Source: Winogradskyella tangerina
GTDB taxonomy: Bacteria > Bacteroidota > Bacteroidia > Flavobacteriales > Flavobacteriaceae
Length of the DNA: 64,000 nt
Reading direction: 5' to 3'
NCBI RefSeq assembly: GCF_003260205.1
Contig: NZ_QERF01000004.1
Coordinates: forward strand, 277,525-341,524
The notes under the pieces were generated by a model, which had not been told where the DNA came from, ran no database searches, and saw only the letters and a program-made list of their open reading frames with translations. Within the stretch, counting starts at the first letter, position 1. The number at the start of each line of letters is the position of its first letter. A program made the translations under genes and the position numbers. Below, in pieces: positions 30,106-40,231 of the stretch.

Positions 30106-31059
30106 ATGTCTGACGTTGCCGTAATTGAAAACTTTGTAACGAAATACAAAGCCCTTAAACAAGAAATATCTAAAGTCATTATTGGTCAGGAAGATGTTGT
30201 AGACCAAATATTAATTTCTATTTTCTCGGGCGGACACTCATTATTAATAGGTGTCCCTGGTTTAGCTAAAACATTAATGGTTAATACCATTGCCCAAGCA
30301 TTGGGTTTAGATTTTAAGCGTATTCAGTTTACGCCAGACCTTATGCCAAGTGATATTTTGGGAAGTGAAATCCTAGATGAAAATCGTCATTTTAAATTTA
30401 TAAAAGGACCAATTTTCGCCAATATTATTTTGGCAGATGAGATCAATAGAACTCCTCCTAAAACACAGGCAGCATTGCTCGAGGCCATGCAAGAGCGAGC
30501 AGTAACAGTTGCTGGTCATCAGTATAAATTGAGCTTACCTTATTTTGTACTAGCTACACAGAATCCTATTGAACAAGAAGGAACATACCCATTGCCAGAG
30601 GCTCAATTAGACCGCTTCATGTTTGCAATACGATTAGAGTATCCTTCATTTAAAGAGGAAGTGGAAGTAGTAAAAGCTACGACAACGGATAACCAGTTAA
30701 GCGTTAATTCGCTATTTACAGCACAAGAAATCATCGATTTTCAGAATGTTATTCGCCGTATACCAGTTGCAGATAATGTTGTGGAATACGCAGTATCGCT
30801 TGTGGCTAAAACGCGACCTAAGGCCGATACTGCAGCAGATATCGTTAGAGAATTTGTTGATTGGGGAGCAGGGCCACGTGCTTCACAAAACCTTATCCTT
30901 GCAGCAAAAACACATGCAGCAACCATAGGTAAATTTTCACCAGATATTGAAGATATACAGGCCATTGCTACAGGAATTCTGAGACACAGAATTATTAAAA
31001 ACTACAAAGCAGAGGCTGAAGGAATTACAGACGAAAAAATCATTGAAAGTTTATTTTAA
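30106..31059 (+). CDS. MoxR-family AAA+ ATPase
   Basis: A cytoplasmic AAA+ ATPase with Walker A GVPGLAKT at 49-56, Walker B FANIILADEINR, the NRTPPKTQAALLEAMQE segment and sensor-1 VLATQNPIEQEGTYPLPEAQLDRF. These are signatures of the MoxR group. MoxR ATPases act as chaperones or maturation factors, often with VWA-domain partners, but no VWA gene follows here because the operon ends in a terminator. It is three bases from the SurA-like gene, so it is cotranscribed with envelope foldases. Confidence 0.92.
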   Translation: MSDVAVIENFVTKYKALKQEISKVIIGQEDVVDQILISIFSGGHSLLIGVPGLAKTLMVNTIAQALGLDFKRIQFTPDLMPSDILGSEILDENRHFKFIKGPIFANIILADEINRTPPKTQAALLEAMQERAVTVAGHQYKLSLPYFVLATQNPIEQEGTYPLPEAQLDRFMFAIRLEYPSFKEEVEVVKATTTDNQLSVNSLFTAQEIIDFQNVIRRIPVADNVVEYAVSLVAKTRPKADTAADIVREFVDWGAGPRASQNLILAAKTHAATIGKFSPDIEDIQAIATGILRHRIIKNYKAEAEGITDEKIIESLF

Positions 31060-31076
31060 TAAACAATTACAAATAA

Positions 31077-31109
31077 AAAAAGACCTCATAATTTTATGAG
31101 GTCTTTTTG
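31077..31109. terminator. Bidirectional terminator between moxR and the S9 peptidase
   Basis: AGACCTCATA (31081-31090) pairs perfectly with TATGAGGTCT (31095-31104), with A residues to the left and T residues to the right. Confidence 0.9.
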
Positions 31110-31127
31110 TTTGATGATTGATTGTAT

Positions 31128-33434
31128 TTAATCTTTAATCGGTTGCTCAATATTTTGATTCAAATGCTTTGCATAAAAGCCCATCATGGCTTTATAGAGC
31201 GCTATAGAGTTTTCTTCCTTACCAAAACCATGTCCTTCATCGTATTTTACCATATATGGAACATCAACACCTTTTGCGCGTAGACCTTCAACAATCTGGT
31301 CAGATTCGTCGATATTAACTCTAGGGTCGTTCGCACCCTGAACAACAAAAAGTGGTTTTTTGATTTTGTTAATATGGAATACAGGTGATACTTCTTCCAT
31401 AATAGCCTTTTCCTCCGGAACGTCTGGATCGTACCAGATTTCCTTTACAATCTTTTTGTAAGGTTTCCAGTATTCTGGGAAAGAGTCATAAAACGTAAAA
31501 ATATTCGAAACACCAACATAATCTACACCACAAGCATAAAGATCTGGTGTTTTAGTTAATCCTCGTAATACAGCATATCCACCATGACTTCCACCATAAA
31601 TAGCAGCATTATCTTTGTCAACCCAACCTTGGTCAACAACATATTGAAGTCCGTCTTCAACATCATCCATGGCCTTTCTACCAATTTGCTTGAATCCTGA
31701 TTCTAAAAATTCACGCCCGTAGCCTCCCGAAATTCTGAAATTTACCTGTAATGTGGCATAACCTCTACTTGCAAATAATTGAGCTTCAGGATTGAATCCC
31801 CAAGAGTCTCTTATTCCTTGTGGTCCACCATGAGGATTTACAATTACCGGAACTTTTTTACCCTCAAGCGCAGCTTTTGGTAGTGTAATATATCCATGAA
31901 TGGTTTTACCGTCTCTACTTGTAAAAGTAATAGGTCGCATCTCAGCCATATCTTCTTCAAGAAGATTAGGCATTAAATTATAAAGTAGCTTGAATTCATC
32001 TTTTTTAGCGTCATAAGAATAATATGTACCATATAATTTATCACTTTGTAAAAAGATCAGATATTTACTTTCGTCGTCTGTTACATCAGCTATGGAGTAG
32101 CTATAATTTGGGAATTTGTTTGTAATTTTTTTGTGAAGACTTTTATAGTAATCACTCACTGGAACTATAACTTGCTTTTCACCTTCGTAAGAGAAATAAT
32201 CGAGTTCATAACCTCTGTTTCTCGACAAAGAAAGACCTGAAACATCATAGTTTTCATTTGAGAACAGTTTCTTAATTACCTTATCTTCTTTGAGATCGTA
32301 TAAATATATCTGCGTTTTATCACTATCTAAATTAGATATCACATAAGCGTCGTGAGGGTATTCAGTGGCATAGTTAAACGAAGAAATGCCAAAACTATCT
32401 TTCCAATTTAGCTGCTTTATGATCTCATAATTTTCACCATCTAGAGTGTAATACATATCAAAATGAACACCATCTCTTAATCTTGCAAATCCGCGTAAGT
32501 TTCCGTCTTTATCAAATTCATATCCGTCAATAGGATTAGCCGCATCGTCATTAGAATAGAGTTGTTCAAGCTTACCCGTTACGATATTAATTTTATAAGG
32601 TTCAAAGATCTGAGGGTTATTTTGGTTCATAGAAATGATCATATGATCTTTATCTTCCTTAAGGCCGTTTAAGATATTTACCTTAACCCCATCAAATGGC
32701 GTTAATTCTTTTTGGTTGCTGCCATCAATGTTTACTGCAAATAAGTGATAATCCTCATTGCCGCCTTTGTCCATAATGTAAACAATACGGTTGTTATTTG
32801 CCCATCCAAAACCTCTTACAAGTTCTTCCTTTTCTTCAATAACGCGAGTTACCTGATCAGTTTCTAAGTTCTTTACATAAACATGATTTTTCTTGTTATC
32901 ATCTTTTTCTCTGTAGGATAAATATTTTCCATCAGGTGAAAAATTAAAAGAACGTGCCTTAGGTCTTGCAAAATAATCTTCAACTGCATATTTATAAGAG
33001 TTGATAGGTTTCCAGTTCGATAGCTTTTCAAGATCTTCATCTGAAGTTGGTAAGGCTGTGTTACCTGGTAGAGTTATTACTGTTTTGCCTAATATCAGCG
33101 GTAATTCATTGCTGCCCTGATAAAATGTACCCTCTATTTTATCGTCGGAGAGTGTACCGATATATTTAATACCAGCTTGATTGAATTTTATGGTTAAAGT
33201 AGTTCCTTCAAGTGTGGTGACATCCATCGGAATACCCATTGCTCCTTGAGATGGACTATCCATGGTTGAAGTGTAAGCGTCGTCTTCCATTGAAATATTA
33301 AATACCAATGGTATTTCTGTACCTTGTACAGATAATTTTCCTTCCCATGCTCCTGTTATATCTTGGGCATAAGTTTGTGCCAAGCTACCTAATATGATAA
33401 AAAAGGTGCTCAATTTTAAAAACATAGATTTCAT
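31128..33434 (-). CDS. Secreted S9 family prolyl oligopeptidase-type peptidase
   Basis: A 768-residue secreted serine peptidase with a signal peptide (about 1-23, ending TYAQ). A short N-terminal beta domain of about 100 residues resembles those seen before S9 enzymes in Bacteroidota. A beta-propeller follows at about 150-500 (FSPDGKYLSYREKDDNKK, GFGWANNNRIVYIMD), then an alpha/beta-hydrolase domain. The catalytic triad is visible as Ser in YGGSHGGYAVLRG, Asp in VVQGANDPRVN and His in YDEGHGF. It probably degrades peptides in the periplasm. It stands alone and shares a terminator with moxR. Confidence 0.92.
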   Translation of the reverse strand: MKSMFLKLSTFFIILGSLAQTYAQDITGAWEGKLSVQGTEIPLVFNISMEDDAYTSTMDSPSQGAMGIPMDVTTLEGTTLTIKFNQAGIKYIGTLSDDKIEGTFYQGSNELPLILGKTVITLPGNTALPTSDEDLEKLSNWKPINSYKYAVEDYFARPKARSFNFSPDGKYLSYREKDDNKKNHVYVKNLETDQVTRVIEEKEELVRGFGWANNNRIVYIMDKGGNEDYHLFAVNIDGSNQKELTPFDGVKVNILNGLKEDKDHMIISMNQNNPQIFEPYKINIVTGKLEQLYSNDDAANPIDGYEFDKDGNLRGFARLRDGVHFDMYYTLDGENYEIIKQLNWKDSFGISSFNYATEYPHDAYVISNLDSDKTQIYLYDLKEDKVIKKLFSNENYDVSGLSLSRNRGYELDYFSYEGEKQVIVPVSDYYKSLHKKITNKFPNYSYSIADVTDDESKYLIFLQSDKLYGTYYSYDAKKDEFKLLYNLMPNLLEEDMAEMRPITFTSRDGKTIHGYITLPKAALEGKKVPVIVNPHGGPQGIRDSWGFNPEAQLFASRGYATLQVNFRISGGYGREFLESGFKQIGRKAMDDVEDGLQYVVDQGWVDKDNAAIYGGSHGGYAVLRGLTKTPDLYACGVDYVGVSNIFTFYDSFPEYWKPYKKIVKEIWYDPDVPEEKAIMEEVSPVFHINKIKKPLFVVQGANDPRVNIDESDQIVEGLRAKGVDVPYMVKYDEGHGFGKEENSIALYKAMMGFYAKHLNQNIEQPIKD

Positions 33435-33800
33435 TTCGTTTGTTTAAAATTTGAATACTGATTATTTAGATTATATGCTATTAGAAGAAAACACGACAGG
33501 TTTTGTTACAATTTAAACGTTAAAATTGAACACGTAAATTGATCTTAGTACTTTATTATAGGTTTAATTCTCAAAATGTTATCTGAAATACATATTCATT
33601 CTAAATAAAGGGAATTGTTAATTTATTAATCATATCTCATTTAAGCTGTTAATAATTAAAAAAACTATCAAAAAATGAGTCAATTTGTGATTTATATTCA
33701 CTGTTTTGTTGATTTTGTTACATATTTTTAAAAATGATTAGGAATTCGTAATTTTGTGGGACTTTTAAAAAACATAATTATCAACCTTTAAATATACTTT
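33435..33800. other. AT-rich intergenic region between S9 peptidase and aconitase
   Basis: This 366-bp stretch between divergent genes contains no ORF with coding character and no recognised RNA. A -7 element TAATTTTG at 33749-33756 lies 44 bases before the aconitase ATG and probably belongs to its promoter, but no -33 TTTG is at the right distance. Otherwise nothing was identified. Confidence 0.5.
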
Positions 33801-36068
33801 ATGGCTTTTGACATTGATATGATAAAGAAGGTTTATGCTAACATGGCTGAGCGCGTAGATGCTGCCAGAGAAATTGTTGGAAAACCATTGACACTTTCAG
33901 AAAAAATATTATATGCTCATTTATGGGATGGAAAACCAACACAAGCGTTTACCAGAGGTAAAGACTATGTTGATTTTGCACCAGATAGAGTTGCTTGTCA
34001 GGATGCAACGGCTCAGATGGCATTATTACAGTTTATGCAAGCCGGAAAAGCAAAAGTTGCTGTACCAACAACGGTACATTGCGATCACTTAATTCAGGCG
34101 AAAAGCGGAGCAGAAGCCGACTTAAAGCATGCTAATAATACCAGTAGTGAAGTATTTAACTTTCTGGAATCAGTGTCTAATAAATACGGAATTGGTTTCT
34201 GGAAGCCTGGTGCAGGAATTATCCACCAAGTTGTATTAGAAAACTATGCCTTTCCTGGAGGGATGATGATCGGTACCGATTCTCATACTGTAAATGCAGG
34301 TGGTTTAGGAATGGTAGCAATAGGCGTGGGAGGTGCCGATGCAGTGGATGTGATGGCTGGTATGCCTTGGGAACTTAAATTTCCAAAATTAATTGGTGTA
34401 AGATTAACCGGAAAACTTTCAGGATGGACAGCACCTAAAGATGTGATCTTAAAAGTTGCTGAAATCCTAACAGTAAAAGGGGGAACAGGAGCTATTGTTG
34501 AATATTTCGGTCCTGGCGCTTTATCAATGTCTTGTACAGGTAAAGGAACCATATGTAATATGGGTGCGGAGATCGGAGCAACAACATCTACTTTCGGTTA
34601 TGACGATTCAATGGAGCGCTATTTAAGAGCTACTGATAGAGCAGACGTTGCTGATGAAGCTAATAAAATAAAAGACTACTTAACAGCAGATACAGAGGTA
34701 TATGCTAATCCTGAGCAATACTTTGATCAGGTAATTGATATTAATCTTTCAGAATTAGGGCCTTTATTAAATGGGCCATTTACGCCAGATCTTTCAACTA
34801 CTGTCGGAAGAGAAATGACAGAAAAAGCGAAAGAAAACGAATGGCCAATGCAAGTAGAATGGGGATTAATAGGATCTTGTACAAATTCATCTTACGAGGA
34901 TTTATCAAGAGCATCTTCAATTGCACAACAAGCCCTAGATAAAGGGTTAAAGACCAAAGCTGAATTCGGAATTAATCCAGGATCAGAACAGGTAAGATAC
35001 ACTGCTGAACGCGATGGTATTTTAGAGGTTTTTGAAAAACTCGATGCAAAGATATTTACAAATGCATGTGGTCCGTGTATCGGGCAATGGGCACGTTACA
35101 GCGACCCTAAGAATGCTCCAAAAAATAGTATCGTTCATTCGTTTAACAGAAACTTCGCTAAGCGTGCTGATGGTAATCCAAATACCCACGCTTTTGTGGC
35201 TTCTCCAGAAATCACAGCAGCAATCGCTATTGCTGGTCGATTAGACTTTAATCCAATGACAGATACGCTGATCAACGAGAATGGAGAAGAGGTAATGTTA
35301 GATGAGCCAACAGGATGGGAATTACCACCAAAAGGATTCGATGTTAAAGAAAATGGTTATTTAGAGCCTGTTGCTGACGGTAGCGGAGTAGAAGTTACAG
35401 TAAACCCAGAATCTGAGCGTTTACAATTACTTACACCATTTGAACCAATTGGAGATTCTGTGACTGGCGCTAAGTTGTTAATTAAAGCATTTGGTAAGTG
35501 TACAACCGACCATATTTCAATGGCCGGACCATGGTTGCGTTACAGAGGTCATCTAGATAATATCGCAAACAATACTTTAATTGGTGCTGTTAACGCGTTC
35601 AACAAGCAAACCAATTTTGTAAAAAATCAACTTACGGGTGAATATGGCGGTGTTCCTGACACGCAACGTGAGTACAAGAAAAATGGAATCTGGTCTGTTG
35701 TTGTAGGTGATCACAATTATGGTGAAGGTTCATCAAGAGAGCACGCGGCAATGCAACCAAGACATTTAGGTGTTGCTGCTGTGATTGTAAAATCATTTGC
35801 ACGTATTCATGAAACAAATCTTAAGAAGCAAGGTATGTTAGGTTTAACCTTCGCAAATGAAGCAGATTATGATCTTATTCAAGAGGATGATACCTTCAAC
35901 TTCTTAGATCTTAATGAATTTGCTCCTGGTAAACCATTGCATATAGAAGTCGTTCATGCAGATGGTTCTTCAGATACAATTGCTGTGAATCATACATATA
36001 ACGATTCACAAATTGAATGGTACAAAGAAGGCTCTGCACTTAATTTAATTAAAAAGCAGAATGCTTAA
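33801..36068 (+). CDS. Aconitate hydratase
   Basis: This TCA-cycle enzyme isomerises citrate and isocitrate via cis-aconitate using a 4Fe-4S cluster. The cluster cysteines are C360 in [11 protein letters not shown] and C423 and C426 in [10 protein letters not shown]. The N-terminal half contains [24 protein letters not shown], and the swivelling C-terminal domain has [22 protein letters not shown]. At 755 residues it resembles mitochondrial-type aconitases rather than the longer AcnA (about 890) or AcnB. It is followed by a strong terminator and is probably monocistronic. Confidence 0.95.
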   Translation: MAFDIDMIKKVYANMAERVDAAREIVGKPLTLSEKILYAHLWDGKPTQAFTRGKDYVDFAPDRVACQDATAQMALLQFMQAGKAKVAVPTTVHCDHLIQAKSGAEADLKHANNTSSEVFNFLESVSNKYGIGFWKPGAGIIHQVVLENYAFPGGMMIGTDSHTVNAGGLGMVAIGVGGADAVDVMAGMPWELKFPKLIGVRLTGKLSGWTAPKDVILKVAEILTVKGGTGAIVEYFGPGALSMSCTGKGTICNMGAEIGATTSTFGYDDSMERYLRATDRADVADEANKIKDYLTADTEVYANPEQYFDQVIDINLSELGPLLNGPFTPDLSTTVGREMTEKAKENEWPMQVEWGLIGSCTNSSYEDLSRASSIAQQALDKGLKTKAEFGINPGSEQVRYTAERDGILEVFEKLDAKIFTNACGPCIGQWARYSDPKNAPKNSIVHSFNRNFAKRADGNPNTHAFVASPEITAAIAIAGRLDFNPMTDTLINENGEEVMLDEPTGWELPPKGFDVKENGYLEPVADGSGVEVTVNPESERLQLLTPFEPIGDSVTGAKLLIKAFGKCTTDHISMAGPWLRYRGHLDNIANNTLIGAVNAFNKQTNFVKNQLTGEYGGVPDTQREYKKNGIWSVVVGDHNYGEGSSREHAAMQPRHLGVAAVIVKSFARIHETNLKKQGMLGLTFANEADYDLIQEDDTFNFLDLNEFAPGKPLHIEVVHADGSSDTIAVNHTYNDSQIEWYKEGSALNLIKKQNA

Positions 36069-36087
36069 GTCATAAATATTCTTATTT

Positions 36088-36120
36088 GAAAACTCCCAAT
36101 TAATATTGGGAGTTTTTTTT
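36088..36120 (+). terminator. Terminator after aconitase
   Basis: AACTCCCAAT (36091-36100) pairs perfectly with ATTGGGAGTT (36105-36114) around a 4-base loop and is followed by a T-run. Confidence 0.9.
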
Positions 36121-36191
36121 GTGCAAATTGTAAGGTAGGGGAATTCAATGCGACAGTACATTTATACAACCAATATCCTATCACTATTATC

Positions 36192-36863
36192 ATGAGATCT
36201 TTTTGGTTTTTTGAGGATGTAAATCTGTTCAAACTACTTTGTCCACATAAGTTCAAGGCCTACAAGCAATCCCATACTTTTGATCAATACCGAAAAGAAG
36301 ACTACATCTATTTCGAAAATGACTCGTCGAATAAAATTTATTTGATTGAAAACGGTAAGGTGAAGATCGGCTATTATAGTGAAAATGGAGATGAGGTTGT
36401 AAAGGCTATTTTAACCAAAGGAGAGCTCTTTGGTGAAAAAGCAATTTTGGGTGAAAGGAAACGTGAAGAATTTGCCCAGTCCTTAGATAATCAGACTTCA
36501 ATTTGTCCTGTTGGTGTGGAAACTATGCACGACCTTATGCGCGATAATCAGACTTTCAGTTTCAGAATATATAAATTTATTGGCTACAAGTTTAAGAAAT
36601 TAGAACGGCGCTTACAGTTGTTACTTTTTAAAGATTCAAAAACCCGATTACTTGAATTTTTAGACGAACTTTGTACCGATTACGGATACGATTGCGATAA
36701 AACCGGCGATCAGATTATAAATCATCCGTATACTCAAAAAGATATTGCATCTTTGATAGGCATTTCAAGACCAACATTGAATATTCTTATGAACGAACTT
36801 AAGGAAGATGATATCATAGACTTCGACCGAAGGCAGATAAGAATTTACAATACCTCGGCTTAA
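36192..36863 (+). CDS. Crp/Fnr family transcriptional regulator
   Basis: A 223-residue DNA-binding regulator. Residues about 20-120 form a cyclic-nucleotide-binding-type beta-roll (YFENDSSNKIYLIENGKVKIGYYSENGDE, LTKGELFGEKAILGE). The C-terminal winged helix contains YTQKDIASLIGISRPTLNILMNELKE, in which the recognition helix carries SRPTLN. There is no N-terminal cysteine cluster, so it is not a classical Fnr oxygen sensor. The ligand and regulon are unknown. A thioredoxin-like gene follows 12 bases downstream. Confidence 0.9.
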   Translation: MRSFWFFEDVNLFKLLCPHKFKAYKQSHTFDQYRKEDYIYFENDSSNKIYLIENGKVKIGYYSENGDEVVKAILTKGELFGEKAILGERKREEFAQSLDNQTSICPVGVETMHDLMRDNQTFSFRIYKFIGYKFKKLERRLQLLLFKDSKTRLLEFLDELCTDYGYDCDKTGDQIINHPYTQKDIASLIGISRPTLNILMNELKEDDIIDFDRRQIRIYNTSA

Positions 36864-36875
36864 ATCTTATATTTC

Positions 36876-37439
36876 ATGAAGACCAAATTAACAAAAAGCA
36901 ATATTATTTTTATGATAATCATTGCCTTGCTCATCATCCCTCAGACGCGACATCCCATTCAGATCGTGTTACACAAAGGTTTAAGCTACATTAATCAGTC
37001 TACTATGATTGATGCCAATGAAAGGGTGCAGGTCACTTATGATCATTGGAAATTACAATCAGATACCAATGTTACTTTAGATTTCAATTCAACTAAAGAT
37101 AAAGTAGTTTTTGTAAATTTTTGGGCAACCTGGTGTCCGCCTTGTATTGTTGAAATGCCAAGTCTTCAGGCATTGTATACAGATTATAATGATAAGGTTG
37201 ATTTTTTATTTGTTACAACAGATACTTTTGACGTTGTAGAGACTTTCAAGAATAAAAAGAATTTCGATTTCGATGTATATAATTCGTTAAATGAAATTCC
37301 GAAGGAACTTATGACAAGTTCAATTCCAAGAACATTTATTATTAATAAAAAGGGCGAGATTGTAGTAGACGAATCTGGAGCTGTAGATTGGAATAGCGCT
37401 AAAGTTCGTGGGCAATTAGATCAATTGCTTGCCGAGTAA
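36876..37439 (+). CDS. TlpA/ResA-like thioredoxin-fold protein, membrane anchored
   Basis: A 187-residue protein with an N-terminal membrane anchor or uncleaved signal (about 8-22) and a thioredoxin domain from about 65. The active site is W86-C87-P88-P89-C90 in FWATWCPPC, and the cis-proline is in SSIPRTFIINKKGEI. Extracytoplasmic TlpA-type proteins reduce or shuffle disulfides, for example during cytochrome maturation. It follows the Crp/Fnr gene closely and converges on crtZ with only one base between the stop codons. Confidence 0.88.
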   Translation: MKTKLTKSNIIFMIIIALLIIPQTRHPIQIVLHKGLSYINQSTMIDANERVQVTYDHWKLQSDTNVTLDFNSTKDKVVFVNFWATWCPPCIVEMPSLQALYTDYNDKVDFLFVTTDTFDVVETFKNKKNFDFDVYNSLNEIPKELMTSSIPRTFIINKKGEIVVDESGAVDWNSAKVRGQLDQLLAE

Positions 37440-37440
37440 A

Positions 37441-37887
37441 TTATTTGAAATATTTGAAAGGTACGATAAGCATACCAAAATTTTCCCCGTCTTTCTTGCC
37501 CAAGTGCTTATGATGAATTTTGTGGGCGCGTCTTACACCACGAGCATACTTGTTATCTATATTTCGTAACCACTTGAATCGCTGATGGATAAATATATCA
37601 TGAACGATAAAATAAGCCAATCCATAGGCCATAATACCAATTCCGATAGGTAAACAAAACCAGATGTTGTGTTCGCCCCAAAGGTACCAGCAAAGCATAC
37701 TAACTACGGCATAGAAAATGAAAAAAGCATCATTGCGTTCAAACCAACTATCATGGTCTTTATGGTGATGATCTTTATGTAAACTCCATAAAAATCCATG
37801 CATGATGTACTTGTGCGTAAACCACGCATTAAACTCCATAATAAAAAATGTTACCAAGAAAATTAAGATCCAAAAAACTATCTGCAC
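37441..37887 (-). CDS. crtZ: Beta-carotene 3-hydroxylase (CrtZ type)
   Basis: This membrane di-iron oxygenase adds 3-hydroxyl groups to beta-ionone rings. All histidine boxes are present: H25-x4-H30, H37-x2-H40-H41, H96-x4-H101 and H122-x2-H125-H126. The context HDIFIHQRF and RAHKIHHKHLG is that of CrtZ rather than of other fatty-acid hydroxylase superfamily members. About three to four membrane helices are visible in 148 residues. It is the distal gene of the second carotenoid cluster, 16 bases after crtB. Confidence 0.9.
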   Translation of the reverse strand: MQIVFWILIFLVTFFIMEFNAWFTHKYIMHGFLWSLHKDHHHKDHDSWFERNDAFFIFYAVVSMLCWYLWGEHNIWFCLPIGIGIMAYGLAYFIVHDIFIHQRFKWLRNIDNKYARGVRRAHKIHHKHLGKKDGENFGMLIVPFKYFK

Positions 37888-37903
37888 AACACTAATTTTT
37901 TAT

Positions 37904-38743
37904 TTAAAGTAAATTTAGTTGATATTTTACATAACTGCGAGTAAGTAACTCTATCTTTTTGTAATTAGGCACTCTAATTCTAGCCGATTTAATTTCTAAA
38001 GCAGGAGTGTCTTTAAGTTTTTGAAGAAGCTTGTTGTAGTAACGATAGGCCATGAACACGCCAAATCTAGCTTCGAGCGGTAATTTTTTAATTCCCTTTA
38101 AGCCTTCAGCAAAATCAGCTTCAATATCTTGAATTATAGCTTGCTTTGAATTTTCATCTAAATGATTTAGGTCTGTATTAGGAAAGTAGGTTCTGCTTAG
38201 ATCTTCAAAATCTGCTTTCAAATCTCTTAAAAAGTTTACTTTTTGAAAAGCTGAACCCAAACTCATAGCAGAGTCCTTAAGATCATTATATTTCTCGTTA
38301 TCACCTTTCACAAATACCTTTAAGCACATTAATCCTACGACATCTGCAGAACCATATATGTAATTTTTATATTCTTCTTCGGTTAGATAATCTTTTTTGA
38401 ATAGATCTAGTCGCATACTATTCATAAAGGCATCGACCAAATGCTTATCGATATTGTACTTGTGATAGGTATCTTGAAAAGAATTTAAGATCGGGTTCAA
38501 ACTGATTTTATCCTTAAGGGCATTTTCTAATTCAGTTTCAAAATTTCTGAATAATTTTTCCTTGTCATAATCATGAAACGTATCCACAATCTCATCGGCA
38601 AATCTTACAAACCCATAAATATTATAGATGTCTTGCCTGATACTCTCAGACAACATTTTGGTGGCCATCGAGAATGACGTGCTGTAGGCGTTTGTAACAA
38701 GCTTGCTACATTCTTTGGAGACGTTGTCAAAAATAGATTTCAT
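37904..38743 (-). CDS. crtB: Phytoene synthase
   Basis: CrtB condenses two geranylgeranyl diphosphates head to head into phytoene, the first committed step of C40 carotenoid synthesis. The two Mg-diphosphate-binding motifs are visible: D50-x3-D54 in FADEIVDTFHD, and N170-x2-R173-D174-x3-D178 in KVNFLRDLKADFEDL. The YIYGSADVVGLM segment is also typical. At 279 residues it is a full-length class I trans-prenyl synthase. It lies between crtI and crtZ. Confidence 0.93.
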   Translation of the reverse strand: MKSIFDNVSKECSKLVTNAYSTSFSMATKMLSESIRQDIYNIYGFVRFADEIVDTFHDYDKEKLFRNFETELENALKDKISLNPILNSFQDTYHKYNIDKHLVDAFMNSMRLDLFKKDYLTEEEYKNYIYGSADVVGLMCLKVFVKGDNEKYNDLKDSAMSLGSAFQKVNFLRDLKADFEDLSRTYFPNTDLNHLDENSKQAIIQDIEADFAEGLKGIKKLPLEARFGVFMAYRYYNKLLQKLKDTPALEIKSARIRVPNYKKIELLTRSYVKYQLNLL

Positions 38744-38775
38744 GATATACGGTGCTTATTCTATGGTACTAACTT

Positions 38776-40227
38776 TTATTTATTGATCAGGTCGGCTACT
38801 AACTTACCTGATATAAGTGATGGAGGTACTCCTGGTCCAGGGACGGTTAGCTGACCAGTGAAATACAATTCATCTACTTTTTTACTTTTTAATTTCGGTC
38901 TAAGGAATGCAGTTTGTCTTAATGTATTTGCCATTCCGTAAGCATTACCTTTATACGAATTGTATTCACTTACAAAATCATTAACACAAAACGATTCTTT
39001 AAAAAGTATATGATCTTTAACCTTTTGATCGGTTAAATTTTCAAAACGATTGATAATAATATCAAAATATTGTTGCCTCAGTTCGGGAGTATCTTCTAAT
39101 CCAGGTGCGATTGGTATGAGAAAAAAACCAGTTTCGCAACCTTCAGGCGCCATGCTCTTATCTGTTACAGAAGGGAAGTTAACATAAAATAATGGATTTT
39201 CAGGCCATTTTGGGTCATCATATATTTCTTCAGCATGATTTTCGAAGCTTGTATCGAAGAATAAATTGTGATGATCTATGGCTTTTATCTTCTTATCAAA
39301 CCCCACATAAAACAGTAATGATGAAGGTGCAAAGGTTCGTTTTTCCCAGTAAGATTCTGAGTATTGGCGATATTCGGTATCTAATAAGGTTTCAGAATGA
39401 TGATAGTCTGCACCACTCAATACTACATCCGAATTTATTGTTATTCCGTTGACCGTTATGCCCACAGCTTTGCCATTTTCAACGTTGATCTTTTCAACAT
39501 TACTATTGGTATGAATTGTAACGCCTAGGCTTTCGGCTAAGCTTTTCATTGCTTTTATTATTTCGTACATGCCACCTCTTGGATGCCATGTTCCTAATCC
39601 GAAATCAGCAAAATTCATAAAGCTGTAAAATGACGGTGTTTGGCTTGGTTTAGCGCCTAAAAACAGTACCGGAAATTCAAGTGTTGAAATTAGCTTCGGA
39701 TTTTTAAAGTTCTTTCTAACTTCTTGGCTAATTGTTTTGAAGAAACGATCTACTCTTGTTACGGTATCTTTTGTAACTAATTCGAAAGGTGAAATACCAG
39801 GTTTCAATACGACCTTATTGATTGCAATATCGTAATGATCTTGTGCCTGAGCAATGAATTTTCGAAGTGGTTTTGAACTACCGGCCTCGATACGTTCAAA
39901 TTCTTCACAGATTTGATCCATATGATCGCCTATCGTTATAACCTCATCTGAAAAGAAAATTTTATAGGCAGGACTCAACTTATCGAGCTGATAATAGTCG
40001 CTTGTACTTTTTCCGAAGTCATTAAAGAATTTTTCAAAAATATCGGGCATCCAATACCAACTTGGGCCAATATCGAAAGTAAATCCATCTTTTACCAATT
40101 GGCGTGCTCTACCTCCTACAGTATTGTTTTTTTCAAACACAGATACTTCGTGTCCGGCTTTAGCTAAATAGCAAGAAGCCGAAAGGGATGAAAAGCCTGA
40201 GCCAATTATTGAAATTCTTTTACTCAT
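38776..40227 (-). CDS. crtI: Phytoene desaturase
   Basis: This FAD-dependent enzyme converts phytoene to lycopene. The N-terminus ISIIGSGFSSLSASCYLAK contains the dinucleotide motif, and FTFDIGPSWYWMPDIFE and the C-terminal TGQLTVPGPGVPPSLISGKLVADLI are CrtI signatures. At 483 residues the length is normal. Its position next to crtB and behind the MerR/B12 regulator gene, with four bases between, marks it as the phytoene-acting copy, in contrast to the crtD-like paralogue at 21725. Confidence 0.92.
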   Translation of the reverse strand: MSKRISIIGSGFSSLSASCYLAKAGHEVSVFEKNNTVGGRARQLVKDGFTFDIGPSWYWMPDIFEKFFNDFGKSTSDYYQLDKLSPAYKIFFSDEVITIGDHMDQICEEFERIEAGSSKPLRKFIAQAQDHYDIAINKVVLKPGISPFELVTKDTVTRVDRFFKTISQEVRKNFKNPKLISTLEFPVLFLGAKPSQTPSFYSFMNFADFGLGTWHPRGGMYEIIKAMKSLAESLGVTIHTNSNVEKINVENGKAVGITVNGITINSDVVLSGADYHHSETLLDTEYRQYSESYWEKRTFAPSSLLFYVGFDKKIKAIDHHNLFFDTSFENHAEEIYDDPKWPENPLFYVNFPSVTDKSMAPEGCETGFFLIPIAPGLEDTPELRQQYFDIIINRFENLTDQKVKDHILFKESFCVNDFVSEYNSYKGNAYGMANTLRQTAFLRPKLKSKKVDELYFTGQLTVPGPGVPPSLISGKLVADLINK

Positions 40228-40231
40228 TGGT

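Noticed and set aside
33435..33800. Possible non-coding RNA or riboswitch before aconitase
   Set aside because: The region is AT-rich with no stable GC-containing stem or recognised motif beyond a -7 element.
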